Source of the DNA: an uncultured Chloroflexota bacterium
Lineage (GTDB): Bacteria; Chloroflexota; Anaerolineae; Aggregatilineales; Phototrophicaceae
Assembly (NCBI GenBank): GCA_937870805.1
Contig: CALMZT010000707.1
Coordinates: 1 to 6,771 of the forward strand
Direction: 5' to 3'
Length of the DNA stretch: 6,771 nucleotides
The notes under the pieces were generated by a model. The model made no database searches and was not told the DNA's origin. It saw only the letters and a program-made list of their open reading frames with translations. This document shows positions 1 to 5,567 of this stretch, piece by piece; positions within the stretch are counted from its first letter, which is position 1; each line of letters begins with the position of its first letter. The position numbers and the translations under genes were made by a program.

Positions 1-1
1 C

Positions 2-151
2 TTATCACCGCCGCCGATGAGTGGCTCACCGGGGTTCACACCGCTGAAGCCTCCGCCGCTGCAACAACCGCCACCGTCTGGCTCACCGCAGCCCGCGCAG
101 GACGATGACGACCTATTTGGTGGAACGGGCGATTTTACACCCGTGAACTAG
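2..151 (+). CDS. C-terminal fragment of a Pro-rich protein with an acidic tail (5' end outside window)
   Basis: An open frame runs in from the left edge and stops at TAG 149-151. Its 49 visible residues are low complexity: three PPP runs, repeated Gly-Ser-Pro triplets, then an acidic stretch of four Asp followed by a Gly-rich end (LFGGTGDFTPVN). This resembles a disordered tail or linker, not a folded domain, so no function can be read from it. The frame was chosen because it runs to within 14 bases of a terminator hairpin and has a biased, tail-like composition. A second open frame (1-108) stops earlier and has no such character. The main body of the protein lies outside the window. Confidence is moderate that it is coding; identity is unknown. 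Confidence 0.55.
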   Translation, partial: LSPPPMSGSPGFTPLKPPPLQQPPPSGSPQPAQDDDDLFGGTGDFTPVN

Positions 152-164
152 CACAAATAAAAAT

Positions 165-190
165 AGAGCGACCCCGCAAGAGGTCGCTCT
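165..190. terminator. Bidirectional intrinsic terminator
   Basis: A perfect 9-bp stem (AGAGCGACC, 165-173, with GGTCGCTCT, 182-190) closes an 8-base loop. On the + strand it is followed by TTAATTT. On the - strand it is followed by the complement of an A-rich tract at 155-164, giving an ATTTTTATTT-like run. It lies 14 bases after the + strand stop at 151 and 30 bases past the greA stop, so it can end transcription from both sides. The U-tract is better for the leftward (greA) direction. Confidence 0.85.
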
Positions 191-219
191 TTAATTTCCA
201 CAGCAAAAGCATTATGACT

Positions 220-687
220 CTACTTGATTTTCTTGATCTTGAAGACGACTTCACCAGCAGGAGTTTGCACACGCACTTTTTCGCCCTTTTTGTGCCCTAG
301 CAGCGCGGCACCAATAGGGCTTCTCTGCGAGATTTTGCCCTCACGCGGGTTAGCTTCCGCTGCCCCCACGATCATGTAGGTTTCTTCGTCTGATGTGCCG
401 TCTTCGACAATCGTCACCTCTGAGCCGACGCGCACTTCATCCGATCCTCCATTATTCTGAATAATGGTTGCTGAACGCAAAATGTTTTCGAGGTGCTGGA
501 TACGCCCTTCGATAAATGCCTGTTGTTCTTTGGCGTCGTGGTAGTCAGCATTTTCTTTCAGATCACCTTCAGCGACAGCTTCTTTGAGCTTCTTCGCTAA
601 CGCTGGACGACGTACATGAAGTAAATCATCAAGCTCACGTTGAAGCTCATCGCGCCCTTCTGGCGTCAGATAAACTGGTTCTGACAT
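220..687 (-). CDS. greA: Transcription elongation factor GreA
   Basis: GreA enters the RNA polymerase secondary channel and stimulates cleavage of backtracked RNA, releasing stalled complexes. The 155-residue product matches the family's usual length of about 155-160. Residues 1-75 form the N-terminal antiparallel coiled coil with the tip motif GDLKENADYHDAKEQQ; D42 and E45 correspond to the acidic tip residues that help hold catalytic Mg2+. Residues ~80-155 form the FKBP-like C-terminal domain, including the family's SPIGAALLGHKKGE region and the terminal TPAGEVVFKIKKI strand. The frame can be extended 5 codons to a TTG at 702, but that would swallow the GAGGG ribosome site at 696-700, which sits 8 bases before ATG 687, so ATG 687 is chosen. 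The gene follows the MBL-fold hydrolase gene by 32 bases and is probably co-transcribed with it, ending at hairpin 165-190. Confidence 0.96.
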   Translation of the reverse strand: MSEPVYLTPEGRDELQRELDDLLHVRRPALAKKLKEAVAEGDLKENADYHDAKEQQAFIEGRIQHLENILRSATIIQNNGGSDEVRVGSEVTIVEDGTSDEETYMIVGAAEANPREGKISQRSPIGAALLGHKKGEKVRVQTPAGEVVFKIKKIK

Positions 688-695
688 AATCTCTA

Positions 696-700
696 CCCTC
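696..700 (-). promoter_or_regulatory. Ribosome binding site that fixes the greA start
   Basis: GAGGG on the minus strand lies 8 bases before ATG 687. It falls inside the longer frame that starts at TTG 702, so it argues for the shorter GreA. Confidence 0.75.
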
Positions 701-719
701 AAGCCCTATCAGTAAACGA

Positions 720-1553
720 TTAGGATAATTGCATAAGTTCGCGCCGTTGTGCCGCCAGCGTTAACACATTTTGACGATGAAGCTGCTGCACAGTGCCATT
801 GAGCAAAATACGGCTTTTCCCACAGCTTTCGATGTCGATATTCTCTAATGCACGATTTGCCGCTAAAGCAGCATCCACCGCTTTGCGCAATTTCAGGAGA
901 TATTCGATGTCGCTTTCGATTTTTTCTTCAATTTCGCCCCGTAGGATGACTTCACCGTGCCCTTGCACGATATGTTCAAAGCCACCGCCGCGTAAACCTT
1001 CGAGCGAATTAAGAAAGTCATCGTAACTACCGTCAACAAAATACGGTATAGGCATTAGAGTGTCTGCTGCAAACAGTACATTATCTTCCTTGACGTGGCA
1101 GACAATCGAATCGGGACTGTGACCGGGAGTTGCCCACAGATGAAACGTCTTTTTGCCGAAGTAGAAGGTCATACTGCCATTATCGAACACCATGTTCGGC
1201 AGCGCCAGTTCGATGTCTTGCATCTCCTGCGACCCAGCTTTGGCACGTTCCATACTTTCACGTCCGCGCGTATCCAACAAGGCACGACAGTGCGCGTGGG
1301 CAATAATGTTCGCCCCTTCAAACAAGCAGGTGCCTGTCGTGTGATCGGCGTGGAAATGCGAATTAATCACATATTTCACTTGCGATCCCAACCGATTTTC
1401 GACAAAACGCTTTATCGCGCGGGTCTCTTCAGGATACACCAGCGTATCAATCACGACAGCGCCCTCAGTCGTCATGATGACACCCGCCGTCGCTTGGGCG
1501 TACAGGTCACTGGTAAAGATGTAAATATCGTCGGTGAGACGTTCTCGCTGCAT
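720..1553 (-). CDS. Metallo-beta-lactamase-fold metal-dependent hydrolase
   Basis: A 277-residue MBL-fold protein. The metal-binding motifs are all present in order: HFHADH at residues 66-71 (H66, H68, D70, H71), TPGHSPDS with H145, the bridging Asp in AADTLMP (D164), and the late His in VQGHGE (H199). This indicates an intact dinuclear (usually Zn) active site in the Pfam lactamase-B superfamily. The strand preceding the motif (AGVIMTTEGAVVIDT) is also typical. No signal peptide is seen, so it is probably cytoplasmic. The C-terminal ~75 residues are helical and probably a family-specific cap. The substrate cannot be told from sequence: the superfamily includes lactonases, glyoxalase II-like thioesterases and others. 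The start ATG 1553 has only a weak ribosome site (AATTTTGT before ATG). A good promoter lies just upstream, and greA follows 32 bases downstream. Confidence 0.9.
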   Translation of the reverse strand: MQRERLTDDIYIFTSDLYAQATAGVIMTTEGAVVIDTLVYPEETRAIKRFVENRLGSQVKYVINSHFHADHTTGTCLFEGANIIAHAHCRALLDTRGRESMERAKAGSQEMQDIELALPNMVFDNGSMTFYFGKKTFHLWATPGHSPDSIVCHVKEDNVLFAADTLMPIPYFVDGSYDDFLNSLEGLRGGGFEHIVQGHGEVILRGEIEEKIESDIEYLLKLRKAVDAALAANRALENIDIESCGKSRILLNGTVQQLHRQNVLTLAAQRRELMQLS

Positions 1554-1585
1554 ACAAAATTAGAATCTACACTTGGATTCAAGTC

Positions 1586-1614
1586 AGTATAGTGAGTTGA
1601 AAGACGAAAATCAA
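1586..1614 (-). promoter_or_regulatory. Sigma70-type promoter of the MBL hydrolase-greA operon
   Basis: On the minus strand, TTGATT (1614-1609) and TATACT (1591-1586) are separated by exactly 17 bases, a strong match to the housekeeping consensus. Transcription would start near 1579, leaving a leader of about 26 bases before ATG 1553. The -35 box lies 11 bases from the TATAAT box of the divergent gene, so RNA polymerases on the two promoters would compete. Confidence 0.65.
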
Positions 1615-1625
1615 GACAATGCGGA

Positions 1626-1656
1626 TATAATGTAAATTGTAATCCTAGAAAGGAAA
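1626..1656 (+). promoter_or_regulatory. -10 box and ribosome site of the exported binding-protein gene
   Basis: A perfect TATAAT at 1626-1631 would start transcription near 1638. AGGAAA at 1651-1656 sits at good distance (6-8 bases) from ATG 1663. No convincing -35 is present at 16-18 bases: TTGAAA at 1597-1602 is 23 bases away, too far. The promoter may therefore need an activator, or the -35 may be degenerate. Confidence 0.55.
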
Positions 1657-1662
1657 GAACAA

Positions 1663-3834
1663 ATGACGACATTACGCCGACTCCTTCCGTTCTTATTCAT
1701 CCTCAGTTTGCTCATGGTACTCGGCATGAGCATCAGTCAAGCACAATCTCCTGTCTTTCGCATTGGTGTCTTAGATGATGAGCGTGGACCGATCACGAAC
1801 GGCGCACGCCTCGCTGTAGCTCAGATCAACAGTTTGGGCGGCGTCGAAGGCGCTGATGGTACTCGCTTTCGCCTCGAATTGGTTGCGCAATCTGTTGAAA
1901 TACAGGGATTGGAGCAAGCCGTTGCCAATCTAAATCAGGCAAGTGTGATCGCGGTTTTGGGACCAGAAAACTTGAGCGATCTCCCCAATGATCTTGCTGC
2001 TCTGCAAACTTTAGATGTTCCTATCTTGACGCCTATCCTTGATGATACGCTCATCTTGTCCGATCAGACAGGCTTGATCTTCCGTTCGAGAGCCGCGCAA
2101 GTCTGGCGGGGACGCGCACTGGCAGATTATCTACGCAACGACTTAGGAGCCATCACGGTAGCGACTGTACAGCTTGATATTGAAAGCACAGCCGCTAATG
2201 TTGGTTTTACGACGGCAGCGGACGAAGAAGGTATTGACATCAGTCCCTCGCTGCTGCTCGAAAGTGGCAATACCATTGACATCCTGGCTTCCGATGTCTT
2301 GGAGGCGAATCCGCAGGTGCTTGTAGCGTATGGCGCACCCGAAGAAGTCAGCGATTTGTACAACACTTTGCGCGCGGCAGGGTGGAATGGCATCTTTGCT
2401 TATGATCGGGCAGGTGAGGAAGCATTCCGCGATTTGGTGCCCCTTGATCGCTTGGAAGGGGTTTTGGGGACAACGACCTGGGCATTTACTTCTCCTGATG
2501 TCGCTAGCAATGACTTCCTCAATACTTATGTTCGCGTCTATGGTGAAGTTCCCGGTGAAGTTGAAGCAGCGAGCTACGATGCTGTCAATTTGCTGGCAGA
2601 GGCAATACGTTTGCCGGGCGAACTCGCTGCAAATCTTCCCGCACTTGATAATATAATTGGCGTACAAGGCTTGCTCATTCCGGCACAGCTTACTCGTGGC
2701 GAGACAAGCAATAATGTTGCCATCGTGCGTATCACATCCTTCGGCGCTCCTGAAGTAGTGGCACAATATTTGGGCAGCCAGCGCCTTACTGAGGTTCCAC
2801 CCATTGCCATCGTGCCTACCCCGACCTCAGGTGTTCCTACGCTGGTCGTACCAACAGCAACTGCGACGCCACAGGGAGTCGTAATCACGATTACGAATTC
2901 TGTTCAAAATGTCCGAAGTGGTCCGGGGCTTCAATACCCTGTGATCGGGCAGCTTCAGCGTGGCGATCAGGAAGTCGTTATTGGCGCAAGTGCAGACAAT
3001 ACCTGGGTCGTTATTAACTTCCGAGGGCAGCAGGGTTGGCTAGCGACCTATTTGCTCGATGTGTTCGGTGATCTGAATACGGTACCGATTGTTCAACCGC
3101 CGCCCACGCCAACCCCGCTTCCGGCGACAGTCACACCATTAGCGACGCTGGCACCGCCCAATCCTGACATCGTGATCGTTTCGGCAACACCAAACGCCAT
3201 CACTGTAGGAATTCCTTTCAACATTCAAGTGACAGTACGCAATCAAGGTTCGGTGAATGCTGGACCGTTCGCGGTAGCAGCATCCTTCCCGCCAGATAAC
3301 TTGTACAGCGCGGCGAACCTCAGCGGCTTAGGTGCGCAGCAGCAAACGGTGATCTCGCTGACGGGGACGTTGAACGGCAGCACAGGTCGTTACACGGCGG
3401 TAATCGTAGCAGACCTCAATAACCAATTGGCAGAGGGCACGGCAGGCGAGGCGAACAATAACGCCTTCCAATTCAGTTATCTCTTGGATAGACCGATCTT
3501 GAGCACAGGCTCAATTACACTGACACCTGGTGGCGGACTTGACCTTGAGAACAATGGCAGCTCACAGGATGTGCGCTGGAACGCGGCGGGGAATGCGCTG
3601 GAAGTCGTCGGTGCGAATTTCATCGTGCTCATTCCGAACACGAACTACAACGATATTCACTATGATGCGCTTAGCCCTGCGATCATCAACCAGACCAGCA
3701 TCCCGGTAACGTCACTGTTTACCGGAGCAACGATTGGCGTCATCACAACGGATGGACGACGCGGTGCGATGCGTGTTGACAGCGCTGTCGCGCCTGGCGG
3801 TTCCATTACCTTGACCTACCGCGCCTATCAATAA
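1663..3834 (+). CDS. Secreted multidomain protein: periplasmic-binding (LivJ-like) domain, SH3b, CARDB-like domain
   Basis: A 723-residue exported protein. Residues 1-27 are a classic Sec signal peptide: Arg pair at 5-6, hydrophobic core 7-22, likely signal peptidase I cleavage after SQA (27). There is no lipobox Cys; the whole protein appears to lack cysteine. Residues ~31-375 resemble the type I substrate-binding fold of branched-chain amino acid/amide binding proteins (opening FRIGVLDDERGPITNGARLA; AVLGPEN near 100; a TWAF...NDF...YGEVPG segment at 270-300). A Pro/Thr linker (384-403) leads to a bacterial SH3 domain (~407-468) with NVRSGPGLQYPVIGQL and GWLATYLL. A second linker (478-500) leads to a CARDB-like beta-sandwich (~501-606; VRNQGSVNAGPF, ADLNNQLAEG), then an unrecognised beta-rich domain (611-723). 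No permease or ATPase gene is nearby, so it is better seen as an extracellular sensor or surface protein than as part of a local ABC importer. The ligand is unknown. Confidence 0.88.
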   Translation: MTTLRRLLPFLFILSLLMVLGMSISQAQSPVFRIGVLDDERGPITNGARLAVAQINSLGGVEGADGTRFRLELVAQSVEIQGLEQAVANLNQASVIAVLGPENLSDLPNDLAALQTLDVPILTPILDDTLILSDQTGLIFRSRAAQVWRGRALADYLRNDLGAITVATVQLDIESTAANVGFTTAADEEGIDISPSLLLESGNTIDILASDVLEANPQVLVAYGAPEEVSDLYNTLRAAGWNGIFAYDRAGEEAFRDLVPLDRLEGVLGTTTWAFTSPDVASNDFLNTYVRVYGEVPGEVEAASYDAVNLLAEAIRLPGELAANLPALDNIIGVQGLLIPAQLTRGETSNNVAIVRITSFGAPEVVAQYLGSQRLTEVPPIAIVPTPTSGVPTLVVPTATATPQGVVITITNSVQNVRSGPGLQYPVIGQLQRGDQEVVIGASADNTWVVINFRGQQGWLATYLLDVFGDLNTVPIVQPPPTPTPLPATVTPLATLAPPNPDIVIVSATPNAITVGIPFNIQVTVRNQGSVNAGPFAVAASFPPDNLYSAANLSGLGAQQQTVISLTGTLNGSTGRYTAVIVADLNNQLAEGTAGEANNNAFQFSYLLDRPILSTGSITLTPGGGLDLENNGSSQDVRWNAAGNALEVVGANFIVLIPNTNYNDIHYDALSPAIINQTSIPVTSLFTGATIGVITTDGRRGAMRVDSAVAPGGSITLTYRAYQ

Positions 3835-3846
3835 GCGACTTTTGAG

Positions 3847-3879
3847 TGGGGTACAGCGTGATAGCTGTACCCCATTTAT
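3847..3879 (+). terminator. Intrinsic terminator after the exported protein gene
   Basis: A perfect 11-bp stem (TGGGGTACAGC, 3847-3857, with GCTGTACCCCA, 3864-3874) closes a 6-base loop and is followed by TTTAT. It starts 12 bases after the stop at 3834. The convergent minus-strand operon ends at 3876, immediately beside the stem. For that direction the hairpin is followed by CTCAAAA, not a T run, so it may end leftward transcripts less efficiently. Confidence 0.85.
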
Positions 3880-4178
3880 CCTGCGCCGAACAAGCGGCAG
3901 AAATTGACTGCATTGTCTGTACCACAGGTTCCCACAATCGATACAAACCAAATCCCCACGACAGCCACAGCGCCACAGATCACAAACAGCAAAATACAGC
4001 CGCACCATGCCAGCGGTCCGCCATTGAGTACGGTCCCAAGAACTTGAAAAATACCCGCAAACGCGCCGACGACGCTGGTCAGGATTTGCAGGCTGAACAG
4101 CAGCCCGATACCAGTCAGGCACAGCACACCACAGCCGACGGCGATGAAAAGTACAGTTCCCGAATCAATATTTTGCAT
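3876..4178 (-). CDS. Small Cys-rich multi-pass membrane protein of unknown function
   Basis: I do not recognise this family. The 100-residue product is almost entirely hydrophobic and Gly-rich, with probable membrane segments at ~8-30, ~32-51 and ~57-82 and a short C-terminal tail. It has seven cysteines (16, 20, 59, 61, 68, 85, 94), including CGVLC and CGC pairs. The start is uncertain by one codon: ATGATG at 4181-4176 follows AAGGGG. The second ATG (4178) has 6 bases of spacing and is preferred over 3 bases for the first. An in-frame extension to TTG 4214 runs back into the preceding gene and is unlikely. It lies 11 bases after the end of the broken HAD gene and is the last gene of the leftward cluster. 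The small size, membrane segments and clear ribosome site support it as real. Confidence 0.7.
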   Translation of the reverse strand: MQNIDSGTVLFIAVGCGVLCLTGIGLLFSLQILTSVVGAFAGIFQVLGTVLNGGPLAWCGCILLFVICGAVAVVGIWFVSIVGTCGTDNAVNFCRLFGAG

Positions 4179-4189
4179 CATGCGCCCCT

Positions 4190-4424
4190 TTAGCCAGCAG
4201 GAAACACTGTCCAACCACGATTAACGGCGAAGATTCTCAGTTGATCTTCAGGATAAGTTGCCACAGGATACCCAACTGCCGCAAGCATGGGCACGTCCGA
4301 ATAGCTGTCTGCGTAAGCATAACAATTTGCCATCGCGGTCACTGAGCCGTTCGCTAATGACCGTTTTCCATGTGGTGTTAGAAACGAGCGTTCCTTCAAT
4401 ATCAACGAAGACCATACGCCGCAC
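4190..4424 (-). pseudogene. HAD-family (HAD-IB/SerB-like) phosphatase, internally deleted and out of frame
   Basis: Two pieces of one HAD hydrolase remain. The start is GTG 4424 (or ATG 4415), with AGGAG at 4438-4434 placed 9 bases before GTG. The first frame reads VRRMVFVDIEGTLVSNTTW, containing HAD motif I (D8, with the DxEGT form), but then runs into unrelated sequence and stops at 4250-4248. In the frame shifted by one base, 4190 to about 4330 encodes a typical HAD-IB C-terminus: YAYADSYSDVPMLAAVG (motif IV acidic pair), PVATYPEDQLRIFAVNRGW and a short end with TAA 4192-4190. The two motif Asp codons are about 94 bases apart, whereas family members have roughly 120-170 residues between them. 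Motifs II and III and the cap are missing, so the enzyme should be inactive. A deletion (or an assembly collapse) near 4325-4360 explains both facts. The upstream gene's TAG overlaps this gene's ribosome site, showing former operon coupling. Confidence 0.78.
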
Positions 4425-4436
4425 GTTGTCTATCTC

Positions 4437-4853
4437 CTATGGTTTACAAATCCCCTGAGAACTGCTCACCTGACTCCACGTTGAAGCTGTATCAGGGTGA
4501 GAATAGCATTCACAATAGCTTACAGCTTCGCCTTCGCCTTGCCAAAAAACAAAACGTACATCGGTTTGCACACACTGCGCGCCGTTGCTTTCATGCTGTG
4601 AAGTTGTAGAAATCCCAACGCCGCGCTGATCGATTTCCATCACCAGCCAAATCCGTATTTGTTGTCCGGGTAGCTCACCCTGTGCGATGCTGATTTCGCC
4701 ATCCCGCGCCAGTGTCAGCAAAATGCATGGCGAAAGGATGAACGTGAACCAACATATAAACAAAATTAAACACCCCGCACGGCGCAGCAGGCTCGGCGGT
4801 TTGCGCGGCGGTAACTCACTTTGAACTTCCGGTTGCGTCTCTTGTTCCGACAT
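4437..4853 (-). CDS. Single-pass membrane protein with Cys-containing outer domain, unknown function
   Basis: Unrecognised, 138 residues. A polar Pro-rich N-terminus (1-25, ending LLRR) precedes one strong membrane helix at ~27-48. By the positive-inside rule the N-terminus is cytoplasmic and residues 51-138 lie outside. The outer part reads like a small beta-rich domain (GELPGQQIRIWLVMEI; TDVRFVFWQGEGEAVSYCEC) and holds four cysteines (94, 114, 116, 136) that could form two disulfides; three more are in the helix (28, 34, 43). ATG 4853 has only a weak GGACC-type ribosome site. The stop TAG (4439-4437) overlaps the AGGAG of the next gene, so these genes are translated from one message. It is first in the cluster, with a promoter candidate at 4896-4925. 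Confidence 0.75.
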   Translation of the reverse strand: MSEQETQPEVQSELPPRKPPSLLRRAGCLILFICWFTFILSPCILLTLARDGEISIAQGELPGQQIRIWLVMEIDQRGVGISTTSQHESNGAQCVQTDVRFVFWQGEGEAVSYCECYSHPDTASTWSQVSSSQGICKP

Positions 4854-4895
4854 TCAGGGTCCATTATCTAATCGTCGGGCGAAATATCGCCGCGC

Positions 4896-4925
4896 ATACT
4901 AACCCAAAACCCAAACAGGCGTCAA
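4896..4925 (-). promoter_or_regulatory. Probable promoter of the membrane protein/HAD cluster
   Basis: On the minus strand TTGACG (4925-4920) is followed after 18 bases by TAGTAT (4901-4896): 5/6 and 4/6 matches to the sigma70 consensus. A start near 4889 would give a ~35-base leader. That leader contains a short inverted repeat, GGCGA-4-TCGCC, around 4877-4891. No T tract follows it, so it is not a clear terminator for the upstream Nudix gene. Confidence 0.45.
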
Positions 4926-4959
4926 TTTTACTCATGCAAATTCACGCTTTAGATGATAG

Positions 4960-5472
4960 TCATTCTGCAAATCGCATCTGAAGTTGATCTTCGGCGTCAT
5001 AACTCACGTGAATGAACAGCGGTGCATCGTCCGCTTTCATCATCGCTACGTGCGGGATGATAACGGGTAAATCCTCAACCAAATCCAATTCCGCCAGCTT
5101 GTTGAGTGGAATCCAGTGCAGTGTACCTTCATTGTCATCACCAACCACCTCACGGCTGTCACTGAGTGCGGTAAAGACGAACAGCACAATCCCATTCGCT
5201 TCTCCTGTGTCAATGTTGTACACGGCGCGCAAACGCACATCCTGCACATGTAACCCTGTCTCTTCTAGAATTTCGCGTTTCGCGCTCGTTAGCGGGTCTT
5301 CGTCACGCTCAATATGCCCCCCGACGCCATTGTAGCGGTTTGGGAAGATACGACGATGTGGCGCGCGTTTCATCAGCAGCACATCGTCGCCGTTCATCAC
5401 GAAACACAGTGTGCGCGGAATGGTTAGCCAGCGCCCGGCTGTTGCATTTGCGCCTTGTTCATTTGCACCCAT
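4960..5472 (-). CDS. Nudix hydrolase (MutT-like, possibly 8-oxo-dGTP diphosphatase)
   Basis: Nudix enzymes hydrolyse nucleoside diphosphates linked to another group. The product (170 residues) has a perfect Nudix box, GX5EX7REUXEEXGU, at residues 52-74: G52, E58, R66, E67, E70, E71, G73. Its catalytic Glu residues bind Mg2+. The preceding strand VLLMKRAPHRRIFPNRYNGVGG is typical of MutT/MTH1-like members acting on damaged nucleotides, but substrate cannot be assigned from the box alone. The C-terminal ~45 residues include LHWIPLNKLAELDL, a common Nudix ending. ATG 5472 is chosen because GAGGT (5480-5476) sits just before it. The spacing of 3 bases is short. The longer frame to TTG 5556 adds 28 residues that overlap the promoter and would collide with the divergent gene. 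It is followed on the same strand, after 106 bases, by the membrane-protein cluster. Confidence 0.92.
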   Translation of the reverse strand: MGANEQGANATAGRWLTIPRTLCFVMNGDDVLLMKRAPHRRIFPNRYNGVGGHIERDEDPLTSAKREILEETGLHVQDVRLRAVYNIDTGEANGIVLFVFTALSDSREVVGDDNEGTLHWIPLNKLAELDLVEDLPVIIPHVAMMKADDAPLFIHVSYDAEDQLQMRFAE

Positions 5473-5527
5473 ACGACCTCGTATATTTTGCTCAAATTCT
5501 CTTTTGCCCGCAGCTTGGGTTCGTGCT

Positions 5528-5556
5528 ACTCTAAAATGAGTATTTGCACATTTCAA
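5528..5556 (-). promoter_or_regulatory. Probable promoter of the Nudix gene
   Basis: Minus-strand TTGAAA (5556-5551) and TAGAGT (5533-5528) are 17 bases apart. Transcription would begin near 5521, leaving a leader of about 50 bases. The -35 lies 12 bases from the start codon of the divergent gene, so the two genes share regulatory space. Confidence 0.45.
5532..5537 (+). promoter_or_regulatory. Candidate -10 box for the SerK/SbnI-like gene
   Basis: TAAAAT (5/6 match) lies 30 bases before ATG 5568, on the opposite strand to and overlapping the Nudix promoter. No good -35 is seen at 16-18 bases. The call is weak. Confidence 0.3.
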
Positions 5557-5567
5557 AGATAGGCTTT

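Noticed and set aside
1..108. Alternative reading frame at the left edge
   Set aside because: It ends 57 bases before the terminator stem, and its Ala/Thr-rich product gives no sign of being a real protein end.
1095..1592. 165-codon + strand open frame opposite the MBL hydrolase
   Set aside because: It is antisense to a gene with all MBL metal motifs, has no recognisable domain, and would run through the leftward promoter region.
1597..1631. TTGAAA plus TATAAT as a complete + strand promoter
   Set aside because: The spacer is 23 bases, too long for sigma70; only the -10 box is retained.
2143..2766. 207-codon minus-strand open frame inside the exported protein gene
   Set aside because: Composition looks like a reverse-frame shadow; the + strand frame has signal peptide and domain structure.
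3846..4193. 115-codon + strand open frame opposite the small membrane protein
   Set aside because: It starts inside the terminator hairpin and its polar, Gln/His-rich product looks like an antisense shadow of hydrophobic codons.
4190..4405. Stand-alone 71-residue protein with a HAD C-terminus
   Set aside because: The only start is a TTG without a ribosome site, and it lacks the nucleophile motif found in the other frame just upstream; a deleted HAD gene explains both pieces.
4190..4424. Simple one-base frameshift (or programmed frameshift) in the HAD gene
   Set aside because: Joining the two frames gives only about 78 residues, far short of a HAD enzyme and without motifs II and III, so a deletion is required.
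5544..5567. TTG start for the SerK/SbnI-like gene
   Set aside because: No ribosome site precedes it, it overlaps the divergent Nudix promoter, and ATG 5568 better fits the start of the conserved region.
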